The notes under the pieces: generated by a model
What the model saw: the letters and a program-made list of their open reading frames with translations, nothing else
Databases searched by the model: none
What the model was told of the DNA's origin: nothing
In this document: positions 51,790-60,727 of the stretch, one piece after another
Numbering within the stretch: position 1 is the first letter of the stretch
Layout of the letters: each line of letters begins with the position of its first letter
Program-made: the position numbers and the translations under genes
Source of the DNA: an uncultured Capnocytophaga sp.
Lineage (GTDB): Bacteria; Bacteroidota; Bacteroidia; Flavobacteriales; Flavobacteriaceae
Direction of reading: 5' to 3'
Length of the DNA: 64,000 bases
Assembly (NCBI RefSeq): GCF_937936315.1
Contig: NZ_CALGWU010000054.1
Span: 1 to 64,000, forward strand

Positions 51790-52875
51790 TCAATTGTTCA
51801 TTGCCGAACATTGGTTGTAGAGTTCACGCCACGATGCTCCGCGTTTCTTCATTACATTTTCAAGGTATTCCTTCCACACCATTTTATCTTTATCTTCATC
51901 TTTCACTACAGCGCCTTGCAATCCTGATGCTAAATCTTCATCGGTAACAGTGCCGTTGCCAAAACTACCTGCTAATGCCATACTATTGGTAATAAGCGAA
52001 ATAGCTTCGGCGGTAGAAATAACTCCACTAGGCGATTTAAGTTTTTGTTTTTCATCTAAAGTAGCTCCTTTGCGCAATTCGCGGAAAATTGTTACAATCT
52101 TCTCTATGGCTTCATTGCTTGGCAAGGCGGCTTTCAGCTTGTAGTTGTTAGAAATTTCGGCTACACGCTTGGTTACGATAGATACTTCAGTTTCTAAAGT
52201 AGCAGGAGCAGGTAGCACAATGATGTTGAAACGTCTTTTAAGTGCTGATGACATTTCGTTTACACCACGGTCGCGGGTATTAGCTGTGGCAATAATAGAG
52301 AAACCACGCTGAGCTGGCAATTCTTCACTGAGTTCAGGAATGGCTATATTCTTTTCCGATAGGATAGAAATCAATGCATCTTGTACTTCGGAAGCACAAC
52401 GTGAAATCTCCTCAAAACGAGCGACAGTTCCTGTTTCCATCGCGCGATAAATAGGTGATTTAAGTAAGGCTTCGTGCGATGGACCGTTAGCCAAAAGCAT
52501 TGCATAGTTCCACGAATAGCGTATATGCTCTTCACTAGTGCCCGCAGTACCTTGAATCACTTTGCCCGAGTCGCCACAAATGGCAGCTGTAAGGTTTTCG
52601 GAAAGCCACGATTTGGCAGTTCCTGGCTCACCTATGAGCAGCAAAGAGCGGTCGGTAAGGAGTGTAGCAATAGCGATTTCCACCAAGCGATTATGACCGA
52701 TGTACTTAGGAGTAATTTCCACCCCGCAGGCAGTACCACCAGTTACAAATTTCAACACAGCTTTAGGCGACAATTGCCAGCCTATGGGCTTTTCTTGTTT
52801 TTTATCCTCTTCTTTTAAAGCCTCTAATTCCTTAGCGTAGAGTTGTTCCGCAGGAAGGCGTAATACATTTGACAT
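51790..52875 (-). CDS. MoxR-family AAA+ ATPase
   Basis: 361 residues from the ATG at 52875. The frame extends to 52923, but those 16 residues are read from a GC-rich palindromic repeat. Walker A LLLIGEPGTAKSWLSENL, Walker B-type TVARFEEISRCASEVQDALI, sensor 1 FSIIATANTRDRGVNEMSSALKRRF with the arginine finger region, sensor 2 further on. MoxR ATPases act with von Willebrand A-domain partners as chaperones; close relatives are part of MoxR-VWA-SWIM gene sets, but no partner is in sight here. A converging helical gene ends 6 bases away. Confidence 0.87.
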   Translation of the reverse strand: MSNVLRLPAEQLYAKELEALKEEDKKQEKPIGWQLSPKAVLKFVTGGTACGVEITPKYIGHNRLVEIAIATLLTDRSLLLIGEPGTAKSWLSENLTAAICGDSGKVIQGTAGTSEEHIRYSWNYAMLLANGPSHEALLKSPIYRAMETGTVARFEEISRCASEVQDALISILSEKNIAIPELSEELPAQRGFSIIATANTRDRGVNEMSSALKRRFNIIVLPAPATLETEVSIVTKRVAEISNNYKLKAALPSNEAIEKIVTIFRELRKGATLDEKQKLKSPSGVISTAEAISLITNSMALAGSFGNGTVTDEDLASGLQGAVVKDEDKDKMVWKEYLENVMKKRGASWRELYNQCSAMNN

Positions 52876-52985
52876 AAGTTCTATAATCCTCCCCCACCCC
52901 CTCCCAAGGAGGGGAGAATGCAATATAAATAGTTAGGAAAATATATTATCCTACCCCCTCCCCTTGGGGGAGGGAAAGGGGTCGG
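52876..52985. repeat. GC-rich palindromic elements upstream of the MoxR gene
   Basis: Two copies of a CCCTCCC(C/A)AAGGAGGGG-type palindrome (near 52890-52915 and 52953-52980) occur in the gap. Similar words are at 23055 and 27771. They are probably small dispersed repeats (REP/MITE-like). Confidence 0.55.
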
Positions 52986-52989
52986 GATA

Positions 52990-54405
52990 CTAATTAACAA
53001 ACGCGTGTTTATAACCTTTTTGTTTATTCCAAGCACCACGAGTGAAATCAGGGATTTCTACTGGAGCACTGCCGTTTTCTAATGATAGCTTAGAAAGAGG
53101 CGATAAGCAGCACCATTCTGCAAGGTCATACACATCCATATCTAAAGGCAAACCATTGCGCAAACAATAAATCAAACGGTAGTCCATAATAAAGTCCATA
53201 CCTCCGTGTCCACCTACTTCTTTAGCTTTAGCTTCTAATTCTTTAAGGATACGTGGTTTATATTTTTCCATTAAGGCTTTTTTAGCACTATCAGGCATAA
53301 AGCTGTGTGCTGATAGATTTTCGTGGTTAGGCACTATGTCCTTATCTACATTTTCAGGTTGTAGCAAATAGCCTGATATAGGATATTTATTAGCAAAACC
53401 TTTAGTTCCTGTAAGTTGATACATACGAGAATAAGGACGAGGAGTCACTACATTGTGCTGTATTTGTATAGTTTTACCTTTTTCAGTTTTAATCATTGTG
53501 ATAGTGTGGTCACCATTTTTGAAATCGCTACCGTCTTTGCCTGTTACGCGTTTCATCACTTCTCTACCTCTGAAAGGCTCAGTGTCAAACGATACTAAGT
53601 AGTTCATCTTATCGCCGCGGTGAATGTTGAGAGCTTGGCATACAGGACCTATACCATGAGTTGGATACACATCGCCTCTGTTCTTAAAGTTGTAGTCCAA
53701 ACGCCAGTTATTCCAGTAGTAAGACCAAAATTCATCGAGGTTGTGAATATAAGAGCCCTCTCCATGAATCACCTCTCCCAAAAGCCCTTGTTGCGCCATA
53801 TTAAGAGTAGTAATTTCAAAATAGTCGTACACACAGTTTTCTAACATCATACAGTGCAAACGTTTCTTTTCGCTCATATCTATAAGTGCCCAAATCTCTT
53901 TCATATCAAGAGCTGCAGGCACTTCTATAGCTACATGTTTGCCGTGTTCCATTGCATAAAGCGCCATCTCTGTGTGGTGCTTCCAGTCAGTTACTATATA
54001 AACAAGATCTACATCTGGACGCTCACAAAGGGCTTTCCAAGCATCTTCACTTCCGGTATATTGTGGTACGCGTGGAAGACCTGCTTTTTCAATTATTTTT
54101 TGTGATTTTTCTACCATTTCAGGACGAATATCACTAAGAGCTGTAATCTTAGCTCCTTCTATGTGCATATAACGTTCAACAGCACTATGACCTCTCATTC
54201 CGAGACCGATAATTCCCACACGCACTGTCTCTAATTTATCAGTTACTAAGTTTAGCACATCTTTTTGACCTTGAGCGCGCTTAGGAACTTCTACTTTTAT
54301 AGGTGTATAGGAGTTTTTTGTTTGAGCAATGTTTTTTAGCTGGTTACACGCTGTAAAACCTACCAATAGAAAGATGCTGAGAAGCATCGGGTACAATCTT
54401 TTCAT
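52990..54405 (-). CDS. GH109-like Gfo/Idh/MocA family lipoprotein
   Basis: 471 residues. Lipobox FTAC with Cys20. A Rossmann fold follows: RVGIIGLGMRGHSAVERY binds NAD, then DLVYIVTDWKHHTEMAL and HGKHVAIEVPAA with the EVPAA form used by GH109 alpha-N-acetylgalactosaminidases. The C-terminal half shows HGEGSYIHNLD, VYPTHGIGPV and HGGMDFIMDYRLI, all typical of GH109. Such enzymes remove terminal N-acetylgalactosamine from host glycans through an NAD-dependent mechanism. The role is plausible for a mucosal bacterium; general Gfo/Idh oxidoreductase activity remains possible. Confidence 0.87.
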   Translation of the reverse strand: MKRLYPMLLSIFLLVGFTACNQLKNIAQTKNSYTPIKVEVPKRAQGQKDVLNLVTDKLETVRVGIIGLGMRGHSAVERYMHIEGAKITALSDIRPEMVEKSQKIIEKAGLPRVPQYTGSEDAWKALCERPDVDLVYIVTDWKHHTEMALYAMEHGKHVAIEVPAALDMKEIWALIDMSEKKRLHCMMLENCVYDYFEITTLNMAQQGLLGEVIHGEGSYIHNLDEFWSYYWNNWRLDYNFKNRGDVYPTHGIGPVCQALNIHRGDKMNYLVSFDTEPFRGREVMKRVTGKDGSDFKNGDHTITMIKTEKGKTIQIQHNVVTPRPYSRMYQLTGTKGFANKYPISGYLLQPENVDKDIVPNHENLSAHSFMPDSAKKALMEKYKPRILKELEAKAKEVGGHGGMDFIMDYRLIYCLRNGLPLDMDVYDLAEWCCLSPLSKLSLENGSAPVEIPDFTRGAWNKQKGYKHAFVN

Positions 54406-54491
54406 AAAAGTTAAAATTAAAAGTTTATAATGGGCAAAGGTATAAATAATTTGTCAATTAGCAAATTACAGAATTAGAAAAAGTTTACTTT

Positions 54492-55685
54492 TTATTCAGG
54501 CATTCCAGGGTACCAAGTACCACCATAACGCGTATCTTCCCACACTTGTTTAAAATCAGAGATATTGTAGTAGTTGTGTTTTTTAAATTCGCGATCGTAA
54601 TCGAGTTCACTACCTTCGTATCCTTCAGCTTGAAATCCTAATTTAACAAAATATCTAAAATTCATATTGAGAGGTTCAGCAATTTTTTCGGAATAATAAG
54701 CTAATTTTCCAAGTAGTTCAGCTTGTAGTGCAAAATCTAACCCACTATCTTTGCGCATCATAAGAATATAATCCTCTATTTTGCGTAAAAATAGTTTTTT
54801 ATCATCTTCTGACGCACGCTCAACAGCCTCTATCATTTCAGTGTGAAACACCAATTTACCATCACATTGCAAATGCCAAAACAGACTTCCAAAGTGTTTA
54901 ATCAGTTGAACCTCATTGATATTTTTGTGAAGTACAAAATCATTCAGTTCTTTATCTTTCAGATAATTGTAACGCACCAAATACTCCAAAAACGATGCAT
55001 CGTGTTCTTGAAGCCATCGAAAACTCTCTCGACTATCGTTAAAAAGGTATTTATTGCGATGCACTAATTCTGTAATGTTATTTTGGCGTTGTTCAGGTAA
55101 ATATTTCTCTTCACACCATTTATACAACTTAACAGGTTCACTTTCTATTTGAATTTTCTTAGGGGCATTCTGTTCTTTTTGAAGACATTCAGGACAAAGT
55201 TTTTGATAGTTGATGAGTTCAGGTAACGCAAAGAGTTCGGTGAAAAATCGTCCCTTTTTAACAATATAATAAGAATAAAAGTAAACCTCATCAGTGTTTT
55301 TTCGGTAGTAACGTATTTGTCGGTCACAAGGTTGCCAATTGTTTAAGAAGAGATAATCAGTAGATTTTTCAGGGTCAATAGTTCGACCAAAAATTCGTTG
55401 TACTTTTGCAATAAATTCAGTTTCTGAAGGTTGTTGATATCCTTCTTTAGCAAGAATTTCGCGCAGTAGCGGAATGGTTGCATCTAAATCGGATTTTGAA
55501 TAGGTATAAGTTTCAATATCTGTATCATATATTTCTCCTGATATACCTTTTGAGAGTTGTTTGTTGAGCACTGCAATTTGTTCAGCCAAAAGCTGAAAAT
55601 TGTATTTTTCTTCTCGCGAATTATCAGTTGCAGCTTCTTGGCAACCTACTAAAAGAAGCAATAATAAAAGAAAATAGTGTTTCAT
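54492..55685 (-). CDS. Unknown lipoprotein
   Basis: 397 residues from the ATG at 55685; an earlier frame start at 55733 would put 16 residues before the signal and lies upstream of the promoter box at 55711-55718. Lipobox LVGC (MKHYFLLLLLLLVGC). The mature protein is helical and charged with a possible metal-binding pair CPEC near residue 170 and C-terminal aromatic stretches. No family is recognised. Confidence 0.72.
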   Translation of the reverse strand: MKHYFLLLLLLLVGCQEAATDNSREEKYNFQLLAEQIAVLNKQLSKGISGEIYDTDIETYTYSKSDLDATIPLLREILAKEGYQQPSETEFIAKVQRIFGRTIDPEKSTDYLFLNNWQPCDRQIRYYRKNTDEVYFYSYYIVKKGRFFTELFALPELINYQKLCPECLQKEQNAPKKIQIESEPVKLYKWCEEKYLPEQRQNNITELVHRNKYLFNDSRESFRWLQEHDASFLEYLVRYNYLKDKELNDFVLHKNINEVQLIKHFGSLFWHLQCDGKLVFHTEMIEAVERASEDDKKLFLRKIEDYILMMRKDSGLDFALQAELLGKLAYYSEKIAEPLNMNFRYFVKLGFQAEGYEGSELDYDREFKKHNYYNISDFKQVWEDTRYGGTWYPGMPE

Positions 55686-55710
55686 TGTTGTTAAGAAGTT
55701 TAGAATGTGG

Positions 55711-55718
55711 CAAAGGTA
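55711..55718 (-). promoter_or_regulatory. -7 box of the unknown lipoprotein
   Basis: TACCTTTG on the minus strand, 26 bases before the ATG at 55685. Confidence 0.5.
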
Positions 55719-55726
55719 ACAAATTT

Positions 55727-55755
55727 TCGTCATTTGTCATTCGTAATTCGTCATT
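55727..55755. repeat. Heptanucleotide repeat (TKACGAA family)
   Basis: Read on the minus strand: TAATGACG, AATTACG, AATGACA, AATGACGA, with a 7-base period. It separates the divergent promoters of the lipoprotein and the BioF-like gene. Confidence 0.55.
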
Positions 55756-55760
55756 ATTTT

Positions 55761-55768
55761 CTACTTTT
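55761..55768 (+). promoter_or_regulatory. -7 box of the BioF-like gene
   Basis: TACTTTTG ends 5 bases before the ATG at 55774, so transcription should start at or very near the start codon; the mRNA is likely leaderless or nearly so. Confidence 0.55.
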
Positions 55769-55773
55769 GCAAT

Positions 55774-56883
55774 ATGAAACACATCCGAGAAAAATTAACT
55801 GAACGCCAAAAAAATAATGCCTTGCGCAAACTTAGTGAACGCTCGTTTGCTATTGATTTCTACTCTAATGATTATATAGGTTTTAGCACAAATCCCACTA
55901 TCACTGAGCGTGTTAGCCAACTGATAAGCGACACAACTCCTCACGGTGCAACAGGCTCTCGATTGCTATCGGGAAACTCTCATTTATTCACAGAAACCGA
56001 ACGCTATATCGCTGATTTTCATAACGCTGAAGGGGCTCTTTTGTACAATTCAGGCTATGATGCTAATGTAGGTTTTTTCTCTTGCATCGTAGGTCGTGGC
56101 GATGTAATTTTATATGATAGTTATAGTCACGCTTCTATACGCGATGGTATTTCACTCAGTTTAGCACATTCGTATAAGTTCAAACACAACGATTTAGACG
56201 ATTTAGAAAAACTGCTCAAAAAGTTTGCAACGGGTGACAAAACAGTGCTCATCGCTACTGAAAGCGTTTTTTCAATGGATGGCGACAGCCCAGATTTAGT
56301 GCGTTTGGTAGCTTTAGCGCAAGAATATGGTGCTTATATAGCAGTGGATGAGGCGCACGCTATAGGTGTTTTTGGCAAACACGGCTGTGGATTGGTACAA
56401 GCCTTAGGATTAGAAACTGAAATCTTCGCGCGCATTGTCACCTTTGGCAAAGGCTTGGGGGCTCACGGAGCAGCAGTAGTTGCTAATGATGAGGTGATAC
56501 AATATTTAGTAAACTTCTCGCGCTCATTTATTTATACAACAGCTATGAGTCCACATAGTGTAGCGACTATTCGCGCAGGTTATGAACAGTTACAACAAAC
56601 GGAGGCTATGAACGCTCTTCGGCACAATATAGAATATTTCAAATCATTAATAACCCAATATGGTATTGAAGGATTTATACCTTCCAATTCTGCTATCCAA
56701 GCAATGGTAGTAAGTGGTAACGACCGCGTGAAAACCCTTGCCGAGCGTTTACAAGTCCAAGGGTTAGGAGTATTACCTATTTTAGCCCCCACTGTACCTG
56801 CTGGTCAGGAGCGGTTGAGAGTATGTTTACACAGCTTTAATACCGAAGAAGAAATCAAACGATTTATTGATTTGTTAATTTAA
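55774..56883 (+). CDS. bioF: 8-amino-7-oxononanoate synthase-like enzyme
   Basis: 369 residues of the alpha-oxoamine synthase family. NDYIGFSTNPTI, GATGSRLLSGN, TETERYIADFHNAEGALLYNSGYDANVG and AVDEAHAIGVFG fit the PLP site; the PLP lysine is Lys226 in TFGKGLGAHG. It would join pimeloyl-CoA (or -ACP) and alanine in biotin synthesis. The family also includes threonine-linked KBL and sphingolipid SPT enzymes, but length and the short C-terminus fit BioF best. No other bio genes are near. A terminator follows (56932-56966). Confidence 0.85.
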   Translation: MKHIREKLTERQKNNALRKLSERSFAIDFYSNDYIGFSTNPTITERVSQLISDTTPHGATGSRLLSGNSHLFTETERYIADFHNAEGALLYNSGYDANVGFFSCIVGRGDVILYDSYSHASIRDGISLSLAHSYKFKHNDLDDLEKLLKKFATGDKTVLIATESVFSMDGDSPDLVRLVALAQEYGAYIAVDEAHAIGVFGKHGCGLVQALGLETEIFARIVTFGKGLGAHGAAVVANDEVIQYLVNFSRSFIYTTAMSPHSVATIRAGYEQLQQTEAMNALRHNIEYFKSLITQYGIEGFIPSNSAIQAMVVSGNDRVKTLAERLQVQGLGVLPILAPTVPAGQERLRVCLHSFNTEEEIKRFIDLLI

Positions 56884-56931
56884 CAATCAGCCTTCTTTTT
56901 TAAAAATAATAAAGAAAATCTTACTTATCAG

Positions 56932-56966
56932 TTTAGCCAAGGTTTAAAACTTTGGCTAATTTTATA
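56932..56966 (+). terminator. Probable terminator of the BioF-like gene
   Basis: TTAGCCAAGG-tttaaaa-CTTTGGCTAA makes a 10-bp stem with one G-U pair, followed by TTTTATAAT. The remaining ~190 bases up to sdhC hold an AT-rich spacer and the sdhC promoter. Confidence 0.65.
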
Positions 56967-57083
56967 ATATACTTCTACTCCTAACTTTTAACTCCTAAAA
57001 TCTGTTAAATCCTTACTTTCAGTGAGTAACTATCTTCTTCTTCTTTAAACCGAATATAAATTAAGCTGTTTATATGATTTTTG

Positions 57084-57114
57084 TTGTATAGATAATAAAA
57101 ACACCTTACTTTTG
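57084..57114 (+). promoter_or_regulatory. Promoter of the sdh/frd operon
   Basis: TTG at 57084-57086, a 20-base spacer and TACTTTTG at 57107-57114; ATG at 57160. Confidence 0.75.
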
Positions 57115-57159
57115 TAGCGAAATTATTTAACGTAAATATATAAAAAAACTATAAAACGA

Positions 57160-57834
57160 ATGGCAGGATTATTTAAAACATCTGTTGCAAGAAAGGTGGC
57201 GATGGCTCTCTCGGCACTCTTTCTCATTCTCTTTCTAATCATTCACTTGGCGGTAAACCTTACCTCAGTGATTAGTGAGAGTACTTTCAACGAGCTATCC
57301 CACTTTATGGGTACGAACCCGCTAATTCAGTTTGCTATGCAACCTGTATTGCTCGCTGGGGTGTTATTCCATTTCATTATGGGATTTGTCTTGGAACTCC
57401 AAAACAAAAAAGCTCGTGGTAGTGAAGCATATTACAGCTACAATGGGGGCGCTAACTCCACTTGGATGTCTCGTAATATGATCATTTCAGGAATTGCAAT
57501 TCTCCTTTTCTTAGGGCTTCACCTCTATGATTTTTGGGTAGGTGAAATGAATTACAAGTACATCGAGCAATTAGCTCCAAACCCCGACCGCTACTATCAC
57601 GAATTGATAGAGAAATTCCACGACCCTCTACGTGTGGGATTCTATGTATTGTGTTTTGTGTTCTTGTGCTTGCACTTGTTGCACGGATTCCAATCTGCTT
57701 TCCAATCTATGGGATGGAAAGACGATGCTCGCAAAAAGCTCATCAGTAGCATAGGTAATTGGTATTCTTACATCATCTGCGGAGGCTTTATTTTCATAGC
57801 CCTCTTCCATTACATTAAATTTTTAACAGCTTAA
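57160..57834 (+). CDS. sdhC: Succinate dehydrogenase/fumarate reductase cytochrome b subunit
   Basis: 224 residues with five membrane helices. Histidines for two haems are visible in [49 protein letters not shown] and [10 protein letters not shown]. This single-subunit b558-type anchor is the form found in Bacteroidota, where the enzyme moves electrons between quinone and succinate/fumarate. It is the first gene of the operon, 4 bases before the flavoprotein gene. Confidence 0.94.
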   Translation: MAGLFKTSVARKVAMALSALFLILFLIIHLAVNLTSVISESTFNELSHFMGTNPLIQFAMQPVLLAGVLFHFIMGFVLELQNKKARGSEAYYSYNGGANSTWMSRNMIISGIAILLFLGLHLYDFWVGEMNYKYIEQLAPNPDRYYHELIEKFHDPLRVGFYVLCFVFLCLHLLHGFQSAFQSMGWKDDARKKLISSIGNWYSYIICGGFIFIALFHYIKFLTA

Positions 57835-57838
57835 TCTT

Positions 57839-59866
57839 ATGAGTACATTAGATTCTAAAATTCCTGAAGGTCCTATAGCGGACAAATGGACGAAATATAA
57901 AGACCATATCAACCTCGTAAACCCTGCTAACAAACGTAATATCGACGTGATTGTGGTAGGTACTGGTTTGGCTGGTGGTTCGGCTGCAGCTACCCTTGCT
58001 GAATTAGGCTATAATGTGAAAGCTTTCGCTTACCAAGATTCTCCTCGCCGTGCGCACTCTATTGCTGCTCAAGGAGGTATCAATGCCGCTAAAAACTATA
58101 TGGGCGATGGCGACTCTAACTATCGCTTGTTCTACGATACTGTAAAAGGGGGTGACTACCGTGCTCGTGAGGCTAACGTGTATCGCCTTGCTGAAGTATC
58201 TGGCAACATCATCGACCAATGTGTGGCTCAAGGGGTTCCTTTTGCTCGTGATTACGGCGGACTCTTAGACAACCGTTCTTTCGGTGGGGTATTGGTTTCT
58301 CGTACTTTCTACGCCAAAGGTCAAACAGGGCAACAGCTTTTGCTCGGTTGCTATTCAGCTATGAACCGCCAAATCGCTCGTGGTAAAATTGATATGTACA
58401 ACCGCCACGAAATGCTTGATGTGGTAATCGTAGACGGCAAAGCTCGTGGTATCATCGCTCGTAACCTTGTTACTGGCGAAATTGAACGCCACTCTGCTCA
58501 CGCAGTGGTTATCGCCTCTGGTGGTTATGGTAACGTATACTTCCTTTCAACCAATGCGATGGGCTCTAACGCTACTGCAGCTTGGAAAATCCACAAAAAA
58601 GGTGCTTACTTCGCTAACCCTTGTTTCACTCAAATCCACCCTACTTGTATCCCTCGTTCAGGCGACTATCAGTCTAAATTGACTTTGATGTCTGAATCTT
58701 TGCGTAACGACGGACGTATTTGGGTGCCTAAGAAAATGGAAGATGCAGTAGCTATACGCGAAAAACGCAAAAGACCTACTGAAATCCCTGAAGAAGACCG
58801 CGATTACTACTTGGAACGCCGTTATCCTGCCTTCGGTAACCTCGTACCTCGTGACGTAGCTTCACGTGCTGCTAAAGAGCGTTGTGATGCAGGCTATGGT
58901 GTAAACGAAACTGGTGAAGCTGTTTACTTAGACTTCTCTTCTGCTATAGAGCGTTATGGTAAAGAGCAATGTAAAATTCACGGCGTAGAACCTACTAAAG
59001 AAGAGGTTACTAAACGCGGTGAAAAAATCGTAGAAGCTAAATATGGTAACCTTTTCCAAATGTACGAAAAGATTGTAGCTGAAAACCCTTATAAAACACC
59101 GATGATGATTTATCCTGCTACTCACTACACTATGGGTGGTATTTGGGTAGATTACAACTTGATGACCACTATCCCTGGTTGTTATGCTATCGGTGAGGCT
59201 AACTTCTCCGACCACGGAGCTAACCGCTTAGGAGCTTCTGCCTTGATGCAAGGTTTAGCCGATGGTTACTTTGTATTACCTTACACTATTGGCGATTACT
59301 TAGCCGCCGATATCCGCACTGGTAAAATTCCTACTGACAGCCCTGAGTTTGATGAAGCAGAGCGCATTGTAAAAGAGCGTTTGGCTTATTTCATCAACAA
59401 TAAAGGTACCCACTCTGTAGATTACTTCCACAAGAAACTTGGTAAAGTGATGTGGGATAAAGTAGGTATGGCACGTAATGCTGAGGGCTTGAAAGAGGCT
59501 ATCAAAGAAATACGCGAAATACGTGAAGATTTTTGGAAGAACGTAAAAGTACCTGGAGAACTAACTGGTATGAACGTAGAGCTTGAAAAAGCGGGGCGTG
59601 TGGCTGACTTCCTTGAACTTGGTGAGCTATTTGCTAAAGACGCTTTAGAGCGTAACGAGTCTTGTGGTGGTCACTTCCGTGAAGAGTATCAAACTCCTGA
59701 TGGGGAAGCCCTTCGTGATGACGTAAACTATGCTTACGTAGCTGCTTGGCAGTATACTGGTAACCCTAAAGAGGTGGTGAATACTTACAACCCAAGTGAG
59801 GAGATTATGCATAAGGAAGCGCTTGAATTTAAAGATATTGAACTAAAACAACGTAGTTATAAATAG
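57839..59866 (+). CDS. sdhA: Succinate dehydrogenase/fumarate reductase flavoprotein subunit
   Basis: 675 residues. FAD-binding [21 protein letters not shown], covalent-FAD histidine in [18 protein letters not shown], active-site region [12 protein letters not shown], and [22 protein letters not shown]. It is the longer form typical of Bacteroidota and epsilon-proteobacterial enzymes. It interconverts succinate and fumarate on the cytoplasmic side of the membrane. It starts 4 bases after sdhC and 6 bases before sdhB. Confidence 0.97.
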   Translation: MSTLDSKIPEGPIADKWTKYKDHINLVNPANKRNIDVIVVGTGLAGGSAAATLAELGYNVKAFAYQDSPRRAHSIAAQGGINAAKNYMGDGDSNYRLFYDTVKGGDYRAREANVYRLAEVSGNIIDQCVAQGVPFARDYGGLLDNRSFGGVLVSRTFYAKGQTGQQLLLGCYSAMNRQIARGKIDMYNRHEMLDVVIVDGKARGIIARNLVTGEIERHSAHAVVIASGGYGNVYFLSTNAMGSNATAAWKIHKKGAYFANPCFTQIHPTCIPRSGDYQSKLTLMSESLRNDGRIWVPKKMEDAVAIREKRKRPTEIPEEDRDYYLERRYPAFGNLVPRDVASRAAKERCDAGYGVNETGEAVYLDFSSAIERYGKEQCKIHGVEPTKEEVTKRGEKIVEAKYGNLFQMYEKIVAENPYKTPMMIYPATHYTMGGIWVDYNLMTTIPGCYAIGEANFSDHGANRLGASALMQGLADGYFVLPYTIGDYLAADIRTGKIPTDSPEFDEAERIVKERLAYFINNKGTHSVDYFHKKLGKVMWDKVGMARNAEGLKEAIKEIREIREDFWKNVKVPGELTGMNVELEKAGRVADFLELGELFAKDALERNESCGGHFREEYQTPDGEALRDDVNYAYVAAWQYTGNPKEVVNTYNPSEEIMHKEALEFKDIELKQRSYK

Positions 59867-59872
59867 AAAGAT

Positions 59873-60625
59873 ATGGCAACAATGAACCTAACACTAAAAG
59901 TGTGGCGACAAAAAAACTCGCAAGAGAAAGGTCGTATGGTAGATTATAAAGTAACCAACATTTCAGACCATATGTCTTTTTTGGAAATGTTGGATGTACT
60001 CAACGAACAACTCATTGAAAAAGGAGAAGAACCTGTAGCATTCGACCACGATTGCCGTGAAGGTATTTGCGGTATGTGCTCGCTCTTCATCAATGGGGAA
60101 GCTCACGGACCTGACCGTGGGGTAACTACTTGTCAGTTGCATATGCGTATGTTCAAAGATGGTGACACTATTACTATTGAACCTTGGCGCGCTACTGCCT
60201 TCCCTGTTATCAAAGACTTGATGGTAGATAGAACTGCTTTTGAACGTATTCAACAAGCAGGGGGATATATCTCTGTAAATACTTCGGGTAATACACAAGA
60301 TGCTAACGCTATTCCTATTCCTAAACGCGATGCCGACCGGTCTATGGACGCTGCGGCTTGTATAGGTTGTGGTGCTTGTGTGGCTACTTGTAAAAACTCT
60401 TCGGCTATGCTGTTTGTGGCTGCTAAAGTATCGCAATTTGCCCTTCTTCCTCAAGGTCGTGTAGAGGCTACCGAACGCGTACTGAATATGGTAAACCAAA
60501 TGGAACACGAAGGTTTTGGTAACTGTACCAACACTGGTGCCTGCGAAGTAGAATGCCCTAAAGGTATTTCACTTGAAAATATTGCACGCCTCAACCGTGA
60601 GTACTTAAAAGCAAGCATTAGATAA
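59873..60625 (+). CDS. sdhB: Succinate dehydrogenase/fumarate reductase iron-sulfur subunit
   Basis: 250 residues. The 2Fe-2S ligands are in [20 protein letters not shown]...TTC, the 4Fe-4S ligands in [16 protein letters not shown], and the third cluster ligands in [15 protein letters not shown]. It carries electrons between the flavin and the cytochrome b. It is the last gene of the operon and ends 28 bases before the terminator. Confidence 0.96.
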   Translation: MATMNLTLKVWRQKNSQEKGRMVDYKVTNISDHMSFLEMLDVLNEQLIEKGEEPVAFDHDCREGICGMCSLFINGEAHGPDRGVTTCQLHMRMFKDGDTITIEPWRATAFPVIKDLMVDRTAFERIQQAGGYISVNTSGNTQDANAIPIPKRDADRSMDAAACIGCGACVATCKNSSAMLFVAAKVSQFALLPQGRVEATERVLNMVNQMEHEGFGNCTNTGACEVECPKGISLENIARLNREYLKASIR

Positions 60626-60652
60626 TTTGCCGATTTGGCAATGTAGTAATAA

Positions 60653-60688
60653 AAAAACTGCCTCAAATTGTTTGGGGCAGTTTTTTTG
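60653..60688 (+). terminator. Terminator of the sdh operon
   Basis: AAACTGCCTCAAA-ttg-TTTGGGGCAGTTT with seven T. Nearly the same terminator appears at 63228-63264 after the cassette. Confidence 0.9.
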
Positions 60689-60699
60689 TTGTATATTTG
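60668..60699 (+). promoter_or_regulatory. Promoter of the ATPase-nuclease cassette
   Basis: TTG at 60668-60670, a 21-base spacer and TATATTTG at 60692-60699, 28 bases before the ATG. It overlaps the sdh terminator. Confidence 0.6.
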
Positions 60700-60727
60700 T
60701 GCCCAAAATTAAACCTTTACAGAAAAT

